A stretch of DNA of 38,543 nucleotides, taken from the NCBI GenBank assembly GCA_035518635.1, contig DATIXI010000053.1:1-38543 (forward strand), read 5' to 3'. The stretch is from AC-32 sp035518635. GTDB taxonomy: Bacteria > Actinomycetota > Thermoleophilia > Gaiellales > Gaiellaceae. This document shows, one piece after another, positions 14,819 through 22,910 of the stretch. Every line of letters starts with the position of its first letter. Positions within the stretch are counted from its first letter, which is position 1. Below the pieces are notes generated by a model that made no database searches, was not told the DNA's origin, and saw only the letters and a program-made list of their open reading frames with translations. A program made the translations under genes and the position numbers.

Positions 14819-15905
14819 TCCCCTCGCCGATCTCGAGGATCTTCTGGTCGCGGTAGAGCCGCGCGATCGGAGACTCCTCCATGAAGCCGTAGCCGCCGTG
14901 GATCTGGAGCGCCGCGTTGGCCACGCGGTGTGAGAGCTCGCCCGTGTAGAGCTTCGCCATCGCCGCCTGGAGCGCGAACGGGCGGCCCTGGTCCTTGAGC
15001 CACGCGGCCTTGTAGGTCAGCACCCGCCCGGCCTCGATCTCCACGGCCATGTCTGCGAGCGCGAATTGCACGGCCTGGAAGCGCGCGATCGGGCGGCCGA
15101 ACTGCTCGCGCTCCTTCGCGTAGCCGAACGCGAGGTCGTACGCGCCCTGCGCGAGCCCGACTCCCATAGCCGCGACCGAGATCCGGCCGCCGTCGAGGAT
15201 CTCGAGGAACTGGTTGAAGCCCTTTCCGCGCTCGCCGAGCAGGTTCTCCTCGGGAACGGCGCAGTCCTCGAACGAGAGCTCCCGGGTGTCCGACGCGCGC
15301 CAGCCGAGCTTGTGCATCGGGGCCGAGATCCCGTAGCCGGGAGCTCCGTTCGGGACGATCAGGTTCGAGATCTCGTCCTCGCCGGTGCGGGCGGTGATCG
15401 TCACGCAGGCGGTGATGTCCGTGCCCGCGTTCGTGATGAACGTCTTCGAGCCGTTGACCACCCACTGCCCGTCGCGCAGCTCGGCCGTGGTACGGGTCGC
15501 TGCAGCATCGGAGCCGGCGCCGGGCTCGGTCAGCCCGAACGCGGCCAGCTTCCTGCCCGTCGCGAGATCGGGCAGCCATCGCTGCCTCTGCTCGTCGGTG
15601 CCGAAGAGCAAGATCGGCATCGCCCCGAGCGAGGTGTGCGCGGCCAGGGTGATCGCGACCGACGAGTCGACGCGCGTCAGCTCCTCGACCGCGATCGCAT
15701 ACGAGACCGTGTCCGCGCCGGCGCCGCCGTACTCCTCCGGGACGGGCATCCCCATCAGCCCGAGGTCGGCCAGCTCGGCGACCAGGTCGTAGGGAAAGCG
15801 CTGCTCGCGGTCGAGCTCGGCAGCCAGGGGCGCCACCCGCTCCTCCGCGAACTCCCGGACGGTCTTGCGCACGAGCTCGTGCTCGGGCGCGAGATCGAAG
15901 TTCAC
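14766..15905 (-). CDS. Acyl-CoA dehydrogenase
   Basis: 379 residues from GTG 15905, which overlaps the pepA stop as GTGA. The standard acyl-CoA dehydrogenase order is present: N-terminal helical domain (FDLAPEHELVRKTVREFAEE), middle beta domain with FGLTEPGAGSDAA and FITNAG, and C-terminal helical domain with YAKEREQFG and LQIHGGYGFMEE. The catalytic base is Glu in EIGEGTNEVQR, the position used by short- and medium-chain and short/branched-chain enzymes. Isovaleryl-CoA dehydrogenase normally lacks Glu there. The substrate is therefore more likely a short or 2-methyl-branched acyl-CoA, although the MCC-like genes nearby invite an isovaleryl assignment. FAD-dependent, cytoplasmic, feeding an electron transfer flavoprotein. 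Confidence 0.92.
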   Translation of the reverse strand: MNFDLAPEHELVRKTVREFAEERVAPLAAELDREQRFPYDLVAELADLGLMGMPVPEEYGGAGADTVSYAIAVEELTRVDSSVAITLAAHTSLGAMPILLFGTDEQRQRWLPDLATGRKLAAFGLTEPGAGSDAAATRTTAELRDGQWVVNGSKTFITNAGTDITACVTITARTGEDEISNLIVPNGAPGYGISAPMHKLGWRASDTRELSFEDCAVPEENLLGERGKGFNQFLEILDGGRISVAAMGVGLAQGAYDLAFGYAKEREQFGRPIARFQAVQFALADMAVEIEAGRVLTYKAAWLKDQGRPFALQAAMAKLYTGELSHRVANAALQIHGGYGFMEESPIARLYRDQKILEIGEGTNEVQRMVIARHLGLVS

Positions 15906-17392
15906 GTGAGGCGGGAAGCCAGCTCGACGATGAGCCTGACGCCGTACCCGGTGCCGCCGCGCTGGCTGAGGTAGTCGCCCCGCGAGCGCTCGAGGAAGGC
16001 CGGGCCTGCGATGTCGGCGTGCGCCCAGGGGCCCTCGCCGGCGAACTCCTTGAGGAACTCCGCGGCGTACACGGCGCCCGCCTGGCGCAGGTCGGAGGAG
16101 TTCTTCAGGTCGGCGAAGGACGAGTCGACGTAGCGGCGGTAGCGCGGGTGCATGGGGAAGCCCCACGCGTGGTCTCCGCTCGCCTCGCCGGCGGCGACGA
16201 CCTCGTCGCGCCACGCGTCGTCGTTCGCGAAGATGCCTGCGTAGAGGTCGCCGAGCGCGATCTCCATCGCTCCGGTGAGCGTGGCCAGGTCGAGCAGGTG
16301 CGTGGCTCCGTTCTGGCGCGCGTACCAGAGCGCGTCGGCGAGGACGAGGCGGCCTTCGGCGTCGGTGTTCGTGACCTCGATCGTCTTGCCGTTCATCGCG
16401 GTCAGGATGTCGCCGGGCCGGTAGGCGTGACCGCCGGGCATGTTCTCGCACGACGCGACCACGGTCAGCACCCGGATCGGGAGGCCGAGGTCGGCGATCG
16501 CACCAGTGGCCTCGATCACGGCCGCGCCGCCGGCCATGTCGCCCTTCATGTCCTCCATCCTCAGCGCGGGCTTGAGCGAGATCCCACCGGTGTCGAACGT
16601 GATCGCCTTGCCGACGAGCCCGAGCACGAGGCCCTTCTTCCTCGGCCTCGGCGGCTCGTAGCGGAGCACGATCAGCCGTGGCTCGGTGTCGCTCCCCTGC
16701 GAGACGGCACGAAAAGCTCCCATGCCCAGCTTCTCGATCTCCTTGGGCCCGAGCGCCATCGCCTCCACGTGCTCCTGCGCCGCGGCGATCTCGGCCGCGC
16801 GCGCGGCCAGCGCCTCGGGGTTCGTCTCGTTCGGCGGGCTGTTGACGAGATCGCGCGCGCGGTTCACCCAGCCCGTCACGACCGCGCTGCGCTCGACGAG
16901 CTTCTTCAGCCCCTTGGCCTTGTCGGGCGCGAGGATCGTGAGCTGCGCGAGCTTCGACCTCGGCTCGTCGTGCTTCCAGCGGGCCTGGTCGTAGTCGCCG
17001 AGCAGCATGCCCTCGACGACCGCGCGCGCCTGCTCAGCGAGCGGCACGGGGAGCGAGGGATCGAGCGTCCACGCGACGGTCTCCGCGAAGCCGCGCACCT
17101 GGTGGGCGACGGCCGAGGCGGCGGTCCGGAACGAGTCGGCGTCGAGCCACTCCGGCTCTCCGAGGCCCGCGGCGACGACGCGCCGGAAGGGCATGTCGTC
17201 GACGTGGACGACAGATGCGGTGCCGGCCTCTCCGCGCAGCTCGCCCTCCCGCACCAGGCGCTCCAGGAGGCCGTCCAGCGAAGAGTCGAGCTCGGAGCCG
17301 GCCTTCGTCAGGCCCTCGTCCTCGAGCAGCGGGACGGCGAGGACGTCTGCCTCGATCCCGGCCGGCGCGGTCGACTTGAGGACGACGTCCAT
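15902..17392 (-). CDS. pepA: Leucyl aminopeptidase, M17 family
   Basis: 496 residues. The N-terminal macro-like domain (about 1-160) is divergent; the C-terminal catalytic domain carries the M17 signature NTDAEGRLVLADAL. It also has the metal/active-site elements GKAITFDTGGISLKP (Lys and Asp), MKGDMAGGAAV and the C-terminal DIAGPAF. It releases N-terminal residues from peptides using two divalent metal ions, in the cytoplasm, normally as a hexamer. The ATG at 17392 follows a TAGCAT hexamer 9 bases upstream. It is the first gene of a two-gene operon with the acyl-CoA dehydrogenase (4-base overlap), a coupling that would link release of branched amino acids to acyl-CoA breakdown, though that is inference. 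Confidence 0.95.
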   Translation of the reverse strand: MDVVLKSTAPAGIEADVLAVPLLEDEGLTKAGSELDSSLDGLLERLVREGELRGEAGTASVVHVDDMPFRRVVAAGLGEPEWLDADSFRTAASAVAHQVRGFAETVAWTLDPSLPVPLAEQARAVVEGMLLGDYDQARWKHDEPRSKLAQLTILAPDKAKGLKKLVERSAVVTGWVNRARDLVNSPPNETNPEALAARAAEIAAAQEHVEAMALGPKEIEKLGMGAFRAVSQGSDTEPRLIVLRYEPPRPRKKGLVLGLVGKAITFDTGGISLKPALRMEDMKGDMAGGAAVIEATGAIADLGLPIRVLTVVASCENMPGGHAYRPGDILTAMNGKTIEVTNTDAEGRLVLADALWYARQNGATHLLDLATLTGAMEIALGDLYAGIFANDDAWRDEVVAAGEASGDHAWGFPMHPRYRRYVDSSFADLKNSSDLRQAGAVYAAEFLKEFAGEGPWAHADIAGPAFLERSRGDYLSQRGGTGYGVRLIVELASRLT

Positions 17393-17401
17393 CGCCGCGC
17401 G

Positions 17402-17407
17402 ATGCTA
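17402..17407 (-). promoter_or_regulatory. -10 element TAGCAT of pepA
   Basis: On the minus strand TAGCAT lies 9 bases before the pepA ATG, slightly longer than the usual 6-8 base gap in this window. It overlaps an ATG of the small plus-strand frame. Confidence 0.35.
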
Positions 17408-17482
17408 GCCGACTCGACGACCCGGCGACGCCACGCGATCGAGGGATTGCGCAACCGGGTCCGCGCACCGACGCTGAAGGTG

Positions 17483-17698
17483 ATGGCCTGCGGCGGCTCT
17501 CGTGCAAACCTGCGCTCGGTCGAAGCGCTCACTGAGCGCATCTCCGAGCTCGTCGCGAAGCGCCAGGAGCTGAGGCGCAGCGATGCCTCGCTCCCCGCCA
17601 TCGAGCGCAACCGCCTCGAGATCGCGCGGGCGCAGTGGGACTTGTCGCATGCGCTGATCGAGCGCTACCTGCCGAGTCCTAGTCGCACGGCCGCGTAG
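17483..17698 (+). CDS. Small helical hypothetical protein
   Basis: 71 residues from ATG 17483. It begins MACGGSRANLRSVEALTERI, then a charged helical stretch rich in Glu/Arg (about 20-55) ending ALIERYLP. The composition suggests a helical hairpin. The frame is open further upstream to an ATG at 17402, but that ATG lies inside the pepA -10 and the added sequence is Arg-rich without pattern. The 5' end is close to the divergent pepA and the 3' end is 20 bases from the MFS gene. I do not recognise a family, and no clear ribosome binding site is seen, so it may or may not be expressed. Confidence 0.55.
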   Translation: MACGGSRANLRSVEALTERISELVAKRQELRRSDASLPAIERNRLEIARAQWDLSHALIERYLPSPSRTAA

Positions 17699-17706
17699 CG
17701 CTTGAG

Positions 17707-17712
17707 TACGCT
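17707..17712 (+). promoter_or_regulatory. -10 element TACGCT of the MFS gene
   Basis: TACGCT lies 6 bases before GTG 17719, and no ribosome binding site fits between them, so the mRNA is probably leaderless. Confidence 0.5.
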
Positions 17713-17718
17713 CGGCTC

Positions 17719-18897
17719 GTGCGAGCCGAGCTGGACAAGCGCGCGATGACGGCGCTCTCCGCCGGTCATCTCGCCACGGACTTCGCCGGAGGAGCGTTGC
17801 CGGCGCTGCTTCCGTTCCTCGTCGACCGCTTCGACCTCAACTACGCGATGGCTGCCCTGGCGATGCTCGCCTCGGCCGCGTCCTCGTCGCTGATCCAGCC
17901 GCTGTTCGGGCTCTGGTCGGACCGGCGCGGCGCGATCTGGCTGCTTCCGACCGGGGTCGCGATCGCCGGGGTCGGGATCGCGCTAGCCGCCGCCTCGCCC
18001 TCGTACTGGCTCGTGCTGCTGTTCGTCCTCATCTCGGGGCTCGGCGTGGCCGCGTTCCATCCCGAGGGCTCGAAGTTCGCCGCATACGCGAGCGGCAACC
18101 GCCGCGCGAGCGGCATGAGCTTCTTCTCGATCGGCGGCAATCTCGGCTACGCGCTCGGGCCGATCGTGACCACGCCGCTCGTGATCGCGTTCGGGCTGAC
18201 CGGGGGGCTCTTGGTTGCGCTCCCGTGCCTGCTCGTCGCGGCGATGCTGCTTCGGGTGGTGCCGTTCCTGTCGGGCTTCGCACCGGAGTCAGGTCGGGTC
18301 ATGGCCGCCTCCGGCGAACGTGACCGCGTGGGCGCGCTCGTGCTGCTCCTCGCCGTGATCGCGTTCCGGAGCGTCGCCTGGTTCGGCCTGATCACGTTCG
18401 TCCCGCTCTGGGAGGTCTCGATCGGCAACTCGGCTGCGCACGGCAACCACCTGCTCTCGCTGATGCTGCTCGCCGGAGGACTCGGGACGATCGCCGCGGG
18501 CCCCATCGCCGACCGCGTGGGGCGGCGGCCCGTGGTGATCACGAGCATGTTCCTCGTCTGCCCGTTGATCGTCGTCTACGTCCTGGTGGGCGGCGTGATC
18601 GGGGCGGTCGCGCTTGCCTGTGTCGGGATCTGCGTGATTGGCACGTTCGGCGTCACGATGGTGCTCAGCCAGGAGTACCTGCCGACCCGGATCGGGATGG
18701 CCTCCGGCCTGGCTATCGGCCTGTCGATCGGTCTCGGCGGGATCGCGGCGGTGGCGCTCGGGGCGCTCGCGGACTCGATCGACCTGCAGGCCGCGATGTA
18801 CGCGGCCGCTGCGGCCGCCGTGCCCGGGTTCGTGCTCGCGACGATGTTGCCGGCGAGCAGGGCCCGCCGCCCGCTCGCGCCCGAGCCCGTGCTCTGA
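17719..18897 (+). CDS. MFS transporter, Fsr (fosmidomycin resistance)-like
   Basis: 392-residue, twelve-helix major facilitator. Its beginning ALSAGHLATDFAGGALPALLPFL matches the Fsr-type start, in which a His/Asp-containing helix leads to a Pro-rich LLPFL. GLWSDRRGAIWLLP is the loop 2-3 motif and GLGVAAFHPEGSKFAA is the typical Fsr segment with its conserved His. The second half repeats the loop motif as PIADRVGRRPVVI. Fsr relatives export small molecules including fosmidomycin, but the natural substrate here is unknown. GTG start, with a TACGCT -10 six bases upstream, so probably leaderless. It is transcribed alone. Confidence 0.88.
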   Translation: MRAELDKRAMTALSAGHLATDFAGGALPALLPFLVDRFDLNYAMAALAMLASAASSSLIQPLFGLWSDRRGAIWLLPTGVAIAGVGIALAAASPSYWLVLLFVLISGLGVAAFHPEGSKFAAYASGNRRASGMSFFSIGGNLGYALGPIVTTPLVIAFGLTGGLLVALPCLLVAAMLLRVVPFLSGFAPESGRVMAASGERDRVGALVLLLAVIAFRSVAWFGLITFVPLWEVSIGNSAAHGNHLLSLMLLAGGLGTIAAGPIADRVGRRPVVITSMFLVCPLIVVYVLVGGVIGAVALACVGICVIGTFGVTMVLSQEYLPTRIGMASGLAIGLSIGLGGIAAVALGALADSIDLQAAMYAAAAAAVPGFVLATMLPASRARRPLAPEPVL

Positions 18898-18998
18898 GGC
18901 GCCGCTTGCGGTGCCGCCCTCAGGACGCGCGGGCTCCGCTCGTGCGTCCGTCGGAAATGACCGGTCGACACACGTGGACGTTCCAGTCAGGGACGCTG

Positions 18999-19004
18999 TA
19001 GGCT
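18999..19004 (+). promoter_or_regulatory. -10 element TAGGCT of the SCP2 gene
   Basis: TAGGCT lies 7 bases before ATG 19012 with AT-rich caaatca between, consistent with a leaderless start. Confidence 0.5.
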
Positions 19005-19011
19005 CAAATCA

Positions 19012-19317
19012 ATGGACGAGCCGAGAGAGTTCTTCGAGTCGTTGGAGTCGCGGGTCGACGCGTCGAAGGCGGCAGGTCTCACCGCGAGCTACCTGTTCGA
19101 GATCGAGGGTGCCGGCAACTGGCTCGTCGACGTCGACGACGGGAAGGTCACGGTCACCGAGGACGGCGGCGACGCCGACTGCACGATCTCGACCTCCTCC
19201 GACACGTTCATGAAGATCGCGAGCGGGGAGCAGAACGCGACGGCCGCCTACATGTCCGGCAAGCTCAAGGTCGCCGGGGACATGGGCCAGGCGATGAAGC
19301 TTCAGAAGCTTTTCTGA
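19012..19317 (+). CDS. SCP2 sterol-transfer-family domain protein
   Basis: 101 residues, almost entirely an SCP2-like lipid-binding domain. The pattern is an N-terminal helix (FFESLESRVDASKAAG), a strand with LFEIEGAGNWLVDVDDGKV, then VTEDGGDADCTISTSSDTFM and the closing helix KVAGDMGQAMKLQKLF. Single-domain SCP2 proteins bind fatty-acyl or isoprenoid-type ligands and often accompany acyl-CoA metabolism genes. The ATG is preceded by TAGGCT with a 7-base gap, so the transcript is probably leaderless. It converges on the biotin carboxylase subunit gene with one base between the stops. Confidence 0.9.
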   Translation: MDEPREFFESLESRVDASKAAGLTASYLFEIEGAGNWLVDVDDGKVTVTEDGGDADCTISTSSDTFMKIASGEQNATAAYMSGKLKVAGDMGQAMKLQKLF

Positions 19318-19318
19318 G

Positions 19319-20935
19319 TCACTCTTCGAGCTCGACGAGCAGCTGGCCGCCGGCAACCTGCGCACCCTCGCTCACGTGAACGGCGCGGACGACCGCCTCG
19401 TACGGCGAGACGACCGGCGTCTCCATTTTCATCGCCTCGAGCACCACGAGCGGCTGGCGCGGCTCCACGCGGTCGCCCTCCTGCACGAGCAAGCGGATGA
19501 CGGTCCCGGGCATCGGCGCGGTCAAGGCGCTCTGCTCGCTGCCCGTGCCGTCGTGATGTGAGGCGAGGGCGACGTCCGGCGACGGCGCGGCCGGCGGCGG
19601 CGCCAGGTTGAGGCGGAAGCTTCCCGCCCAGGAGCCGTCCGCGATGCGCGCTGGCGGCTGCGAGAGCGGCGTGTAGTCGGTCAGGAAGGAGGTCGAAGTG
19701 CGCCCCGCCCGCAGCGCAGGATGCGCGACGAGCCAGCGCAGGAACGGGAGGTTCGTGACGACCCCGTCGACCTCGGTCTCGTCGAGCGCCGCGGCGAGGC
19801 GGTCGAGCGCGTCCGCGCGGGTGGCGCCGTGGGCGATGAGCTTGGCGAGGAGCGGGTCGTAGGCGGTGCCGACCTCGTCGCCCTCCTCGACCCCAGCGTC
19901 GACCCGGATCCTCGACGGCAGGCGCAACCGCGAGACGCGGCCGGTCTGGGGCAGGAACGTCTGCGGGTCCTCCGCGTACAGACGCACCTCGACCGCGTGG
20001 CCTTCGAGGTACTCCTGCGGCGCGTGGAGCGGCTCGCCCTGCGCGATGCGGATCTGCTCCTGGACGAGGTCGATCCCGGTCACGGCCTCGGTCACCGGGT
20101 GCTCGACCTGGATCCGCCCGTTCAGCTCGAGGAACCAGAAGTCGCGGCCGTCGAGCATGAACTCGGCCGTCCCCGCGCTGCGGTAACCGACTGCCTCGGC
20201 GAACGCGACCGCGGCCTCGCTCATGCGGGCGCGCAGGCCGGGGTCGAGGGCCGGGGACGGCGACTCCTCCAGCACCTTCTGGTGACGCCGCTGGACGGAG
20301 CACTCGCGCTCGCCGAGCGCGACGACCACGCCGCGCGAGTCGGCCAGGAGCTGGATCTCGACGTGCCTCGGCCGCTCGACGTAGCGCTCGCAGAAGACGC
20401 GGTCGTCGCCGAAGGCGGCCTGCGCCTCGCGCCGCGCGGCGGCAAGCGAGTCCTCCAGCTCGCCGGGCTCGCGCACGACCCGCATCCCGCGCCCGCCACC
20501 GCCCGCCGCGGCCTTGACCAGCAGCGGGAACCCGAGCTCCTCCGGCTCGCCCTCGCGCACGACAGGCACGCCTGCCCGGCGCGCGATCCGCTTGGCGCGC
20601 TGCTTGTCTCCTCCGGCCTCCAGCGCGTCCGCGGGCGGGCCGACCCAGACGAGCCCGGCGGCCTCGACCGCTGCCGCGAAGCGCGGGCTCTCCGACAGGA
20701 ACCCGTACCCGGGGTGGATCGCCTCGGCGCCGCTCTTCTTCGCCGCGCGAATGTGCTCTTCCGAGTGGAGGTACGAGTCGATCTCGACCGCCTCGTCCGC
20801 GGCCCGCTTGTGCGCCAGTGCACGATCGTCCGGGGTGAACACGGCGACGGTGGAGATCCCGAGCTCCCGGCAGGCCCGGAAGACGCGCAGCGCGATCTCG
20901 CCGCGGTTCGCTACGAGGAGCTTCCGGATGCCCAC
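19319..20935 (-). CDS. mccA: Biotin-dependent acyl-CoA carboxylase alpha subunit (BC-BCCP)
   Basis: 538 residues. The biotin carboxylase part begins VGIRKLLVANRGEIALRV, with IHPGYGFLSES, the Gly-rich ATP loop GGGGRGM and the active-site region FLELNGRIQVEHPVTEA. A short linker region follows, then the biotin carrier domain with EAMKMET (biotinylated Lys) near residue 500. It carboxylates biotin at the expense of ATP for the partner subunit at 23280. It is shorter than typical MccA or PccA proteins of about 650 residues because the region between BC and BCCP is reduced. The GTG at 20935 overlaps the hydratase gene by 25 bases. Methylcrotonyl-CoA is the likely substrate given the MccB-like beta subunit and LiuC-like hydratase. 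Confidence 0.88.
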   Translation of the reverse strand: MGIRKLLVANRGEIALRVFRACRELGISTVAVFTPDDRALAHKRAADEAVEIDSYLHSEEHIRAAKKSGAEAIHPGYGFLSESPRFAAAVEAAGLVWVGPPADALEAGGDKQRAKRIARRAGVPVVREGEPEELGFPLLVKAAAGGGGRGMRVVREPGELEDSLAAARREAQAAFGDDRVFCERYVERPRHVEIQLLADSRGVVVALGERECSVQRRHQKVLEESPSPALDPGLRARMSEAAVAFAEAVGYRSAGTAEFMLDGRDFWFLELNGRIQVEHPVTEAVTGIDLVQEQIRIAQGEPLHAPQEYLEGHAVEVRLYAEDPQTFLPQTGRVSRLRLPSRIRVDAGVEEGDEVGTAYDPLLAKLIAHGATRADALDRLAAALDETEVDGVVTNLPFLRWLVAHPALRAGRTSTSFLTDYTPLSQPPARIADGSWAGSFRLNLAPPPAAPSPDVALASHHDGTGSEQSALTAPMPGTVIRLLVQEGDRVEPRQPLVVLEAMKMETPVVSPYEAVVRAVHVSEGAQVAGGQLLVELEE

Positions 20936-21666
20936 TCGGGCCGACGCTTCTCGAGGAAGGCGCGGAGGCCCTCCTGGCCCTCGACGCTCGTCCTGCGCTG
21001 CGCGATCCGCCGCTCGGTGCCGAGCGAGTCGGGCCGATCCTGCACCAGCTGCTTGGCGTGCCTCGCCGCCTCGGGGCCGGCGGTCCTGAGCTCTCCGAGC
21101 ACCCGCTCGACCGCGCCGTCGAGGTCGCCCGCCACCTCCTGGACGAGCCCGATCCGGAGGGCGGTGGCCGCGTCGAAGCGCTCGCCGGTGACGAAGTAGC
21201 GCCGCGCCGCGCCCGCGCCGATCTTGGCCAGCGCGTAGGGCGAGATCACGGACGGGATGATCCCGAGCTTGACCTCGGAGAACGCGAACTGCGCCTCGGG
21301 CGCGGCGATCGCGACGTCCGTGCAGGCGACGAGCCCGCAGCCGCCGCCGAGCGCGTGCCCCTGGATGCGGGCGATGACGGGCGCCGGGCACTGGTCGATC
21401 GTCTCGAGCATTTTCCGGAGCCGGCGCGCGTCGGCGACGTTCTCCTCGTAGCTCAGCTCCACGGAGGCTCGCATCCAGTCGACGTCGGCTCCTGCGGAGA
21501 AGCTCGGCCCCTCCCCGGCGAGCACGACGGCCCGCACGCCGTCGACGTCGGCGAAGGCCGTCGTGAGCTCCTCGATCAGCTCGGCGTCGAACGCGTTGTG
21601 CCGGTCCGGCCGCGCCATCGTCACCCGCAGCGTGTCGGCGACCTGCTCGATGCGCAACGCAGCCAT
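20911..21666 (-). CDS. Enoyl-CoA hydratase family, LiuC-like
   Basis: 251-residue crotonase. Oxyanion-hole segments are GEGPSFSAGADVDWM and IQGHALGGGCGLVA, and the acidic residue of the second catalytic region is in FAFSEVKLGIIPS. The sequence PSVISPYALAKIG is characteristic of LiuC/methylglutaconyl-CoA hydratase-type proteins. In leucine breakdown that enzyme acts directly after methylcrotonyl-CoA carboxylase, matching its position immediately upstream of the alpha subunit gene. A leaderless arrangement is likely: TACGAT lies 8 bases before the ATG, and this -10 overlaps that of the divergent aldolase gene. Specificity is inferred from context and motif only. Confidence 0.88.
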   Translation of the reverse strand: MAALRIEQVADTLRVTMARPDRHNAFDAELIEELTTAFADVDGVRAVVLAGEGPSFSAGADVDWMRASVELSYEENVADARRLRKMLETIDQCPAPVIARIQGHALGGGCGLVACTDVAIAAPEAQFAFSEVKLGIIPSVISPYALAKIGAGAARRYFVTGERFDAATALRIGLVQEVAGDLDGAVERVLGELRTAGPEAARHAKQLVQDRPDSLGTERRIAQRRTSVEGQEGLRAFLEKRRPEWASGSSS

Positions 21667-21674
21667 GCGCGCGC

Positions 21675-21684
21675 ATCGTAAAGT
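21675..21684. promoter_or_regulatory. Symmetrical double -10 for hydratase and aldolase
   Basis: ATCGTAAAGT supplies TAAAGT on the plus strand (21679-21684, 6 bases before ATG 21691) and TACGAT on the minus strand (21680-21675, 8 bases before ATG 21666). The hexamers share the central TA, the same geometry as at 7550-7559. Confidence 0.5.
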
Positions 21685-21690
21685 TGTTCC

Positions 21691-22518
21691 ATGCTGCGCG
21701 GAGCTCTCGCGGCCGCCGTCACGCCTCTCCGCGACGAAGGCGCCGCTCTCGACGAGGAGGCCGTCCGGCCATATCTCGACTTCCTCAAGGCCGGGGGCCT
21801 GGACGGAATCCTCGCGCTGGGCACGACGGGGGAGGGGATCCTGCTCTCCGCGGCCGAGCGGCGGCGCGCGGCCGAGCTGTTCGTCGACGGCCCGCTGCCG
21901 GCGATCGTCCACTGCGGCGCCCAGACCACCGCGGAGACCGTTGCGCTCGCGGAGCACGCCGCTTCCTCCGGTGCCGTGGGTGTCGCGGTGATCGGCCCGC
22001 CCTATTACGCGCTCGACGACGCGGCGCTGCTCGCGCACTTCGAGGCGGCCGCCCGGGCCTGCGCGCCTGTGCCGTTCTACGTCTACGAGTTCCAGGCCAG
22101 GAGCGGATACGCGGTCCCGCTCGCCGTGCTCTCCCAGCTCCGCGAGCGCGCGCCGAACCTCGCCGGCGTCAAGGTCTCCGACCGGCCGTTCGGCGCGGTC
22201 GAGCCGTACCTGATCGAAGGGCTCGACGTCTTCGTAGGCGCCGAGGAGCTCGTCCTGTCCGGCCTGGAGAAAGGGGCCGCCGGAACCGTGTCCGGGCTCG
22301 CGTCCGTCTTCCCGGAGCGGGTCGTGGCGCTCGTCCGCGACGGCGCCGAGGAGGTGGGCGAGCTGCGGGCCGTGCTCGACCGCTACCCGTTCCAGGCCGC
22401 CGCGAAGTTCATCCTCGGCCTCCGAGGCGTGCCCGTCCGCGAGGACGTGCGCGCGCCGCTGCGGCGCCTGACCGGGGACGAGCAACACCAGCTGGCCCAC
22501 TGGCTCGAGTCCTCGTAG
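21691..22518 (+). CDS. Dihydrodipicolinate synthase/N-acetylneuraminate lyase family aldolase
   Basis: 275-residue class I aldolase of the DHDPS/NAL family. GILALGTTGEG carries the carboxylate-binding Thr pair, YVYEF supplies the Tyr of the proton relay, and GVKVSD holds the Schiff-base Lys at about residue 160. The Arg-bearing motif after the Tyr is altered relative to true DapA (YNVPGRTG), and the gene is isolated from lysine genes, so a 2-keto acid aldolase with another substrate is more likely than DapA. ATG 21691 is 6 bases after a TAAAGT -10 and is probably leaderless. The divergent hydratase start is only 24 bases away. Confidence 0.85.
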   Translation: MLRGALAAAVTPLRDEGAALDEEAVRPYLDFLKAGGLDGILALGTTGEGILLSAAERRRAAELFVDGPLPAIVHCGAQTTAETVALAEHAASSGAVGVAVIGPPYYALDDAALLAHFEAAARACAPVPFYVYEFQARSGYAVPLAVLSQLRERAPNLAGVKVSDRPFGAVEPYLIEGLDVFVGAEELVLSGLEKGAAGTVSGLASVFPERVVALVRDGAEEVGELRAVLDRYPFQAAAKFILGLRGVPVREDVRAPLRRLTGDEQHQLAHWLESS

Positions 22519-22527
22519 CGCCGTGAG

Positions 22528-22755
22528 CTAGCCCAGGGTCTCGAACTCCTCGCCGATCTCCGGGTCCTTGCCGATCAGGTCCCGGATCTGCTCGATGCCC
22601 CTGAGCGAGCCCGAGACCGAGACCAGCCCGAAGCGGTCCGTCGCCGGGTCGGAGATCCACCGGTCGCCCTCCGGGAGCTCCGGGAGCTTTGCCTGCAGCT
22701 CGTCGAGGGTCGTCTTCGAATCGGCGAGGTTCCAGAGCAGGAGCTTGACCGTCAC
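22528..22755 (-). CDS. Small hypothetical protein (75 residues)
   Basis: 75 residues from GTG 22755. It begins VTVKLLLWNLADSKTTLDEL, continues with a helical segment, a strand region with RFGLVSVSG and a C-terminal acidic helix EIGEEFE. The small alpha/beta pattern has no recognisable catalytic motif. Its start overlaps the stop of the 52-residue gene as GTGA, and that gene in turn overlaps the cupin gene, so it is the last member of a tightly coupled set downstream of the carboxyltransferase. It ends 9 bases from the convergent aldolase gene. Function unknown. Confidence 0.68.
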   Translation of the reverse strand: MTVKLLLWNLADSKTTLDELQAKLPELPEGDRWISDPATDRFGLVSVSGSLRGIEQIRDLIGKDPEIGEEFETLG

Positions 22756-22910
22756 TCGTCGGGCACGCCGGGCGTGGGCAGGCGTGCGATCAGCTCCTTG
22801 AGCCTGCGCAGCACGTCCGCCTCCTCGTGCCCGAAGTCGTTCAGGTACGCGTGCAACGCCGCCCGCAGGAGGCGGAGGTCGTCGTCGGTCAGCTCCAGCG
22901 TGTGGTTCAA
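22752..22910 (-). CDS. 52-residue protein between cupin and 75-residue gene
   Basis: A short gene translated from a TTG start at 22910 that overlaps the cupin stop as TTGA; its own stop overlaps the next gene as GTGA. The peptide reads LNHTLELTDDDLRLLRAALH at its start, continues with a second amphipathic helix DVLRRLKELIARLP and ends PGVPDE. Two charged helices suggest a helical hairpin that might bind a partner. The double 4-base overlaps, codon composition like its neighbours and a protein-like sequence support translation. No family recognised. Confidence 0.62.
   Translation of the reverse strand: MNHTLELTDDDLRLLRAALHAYLNDFGHEEADVLRRLKELIARLPTPGVPDE

Noticed and set aside
16019..17698. 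559-residue plus-strand open frame over pepA
   Set aside because: Composition is typical of a GC-rich antisense frame and it opposes the well-supported pepA. Only its last 71 codons were kept as a small gene.
21691..22518. DapA assignment for the aldolase
   Set aside because: The Arg-bearing motif of DapA is changed and no lysine genes are nearby; only the family level is supported.
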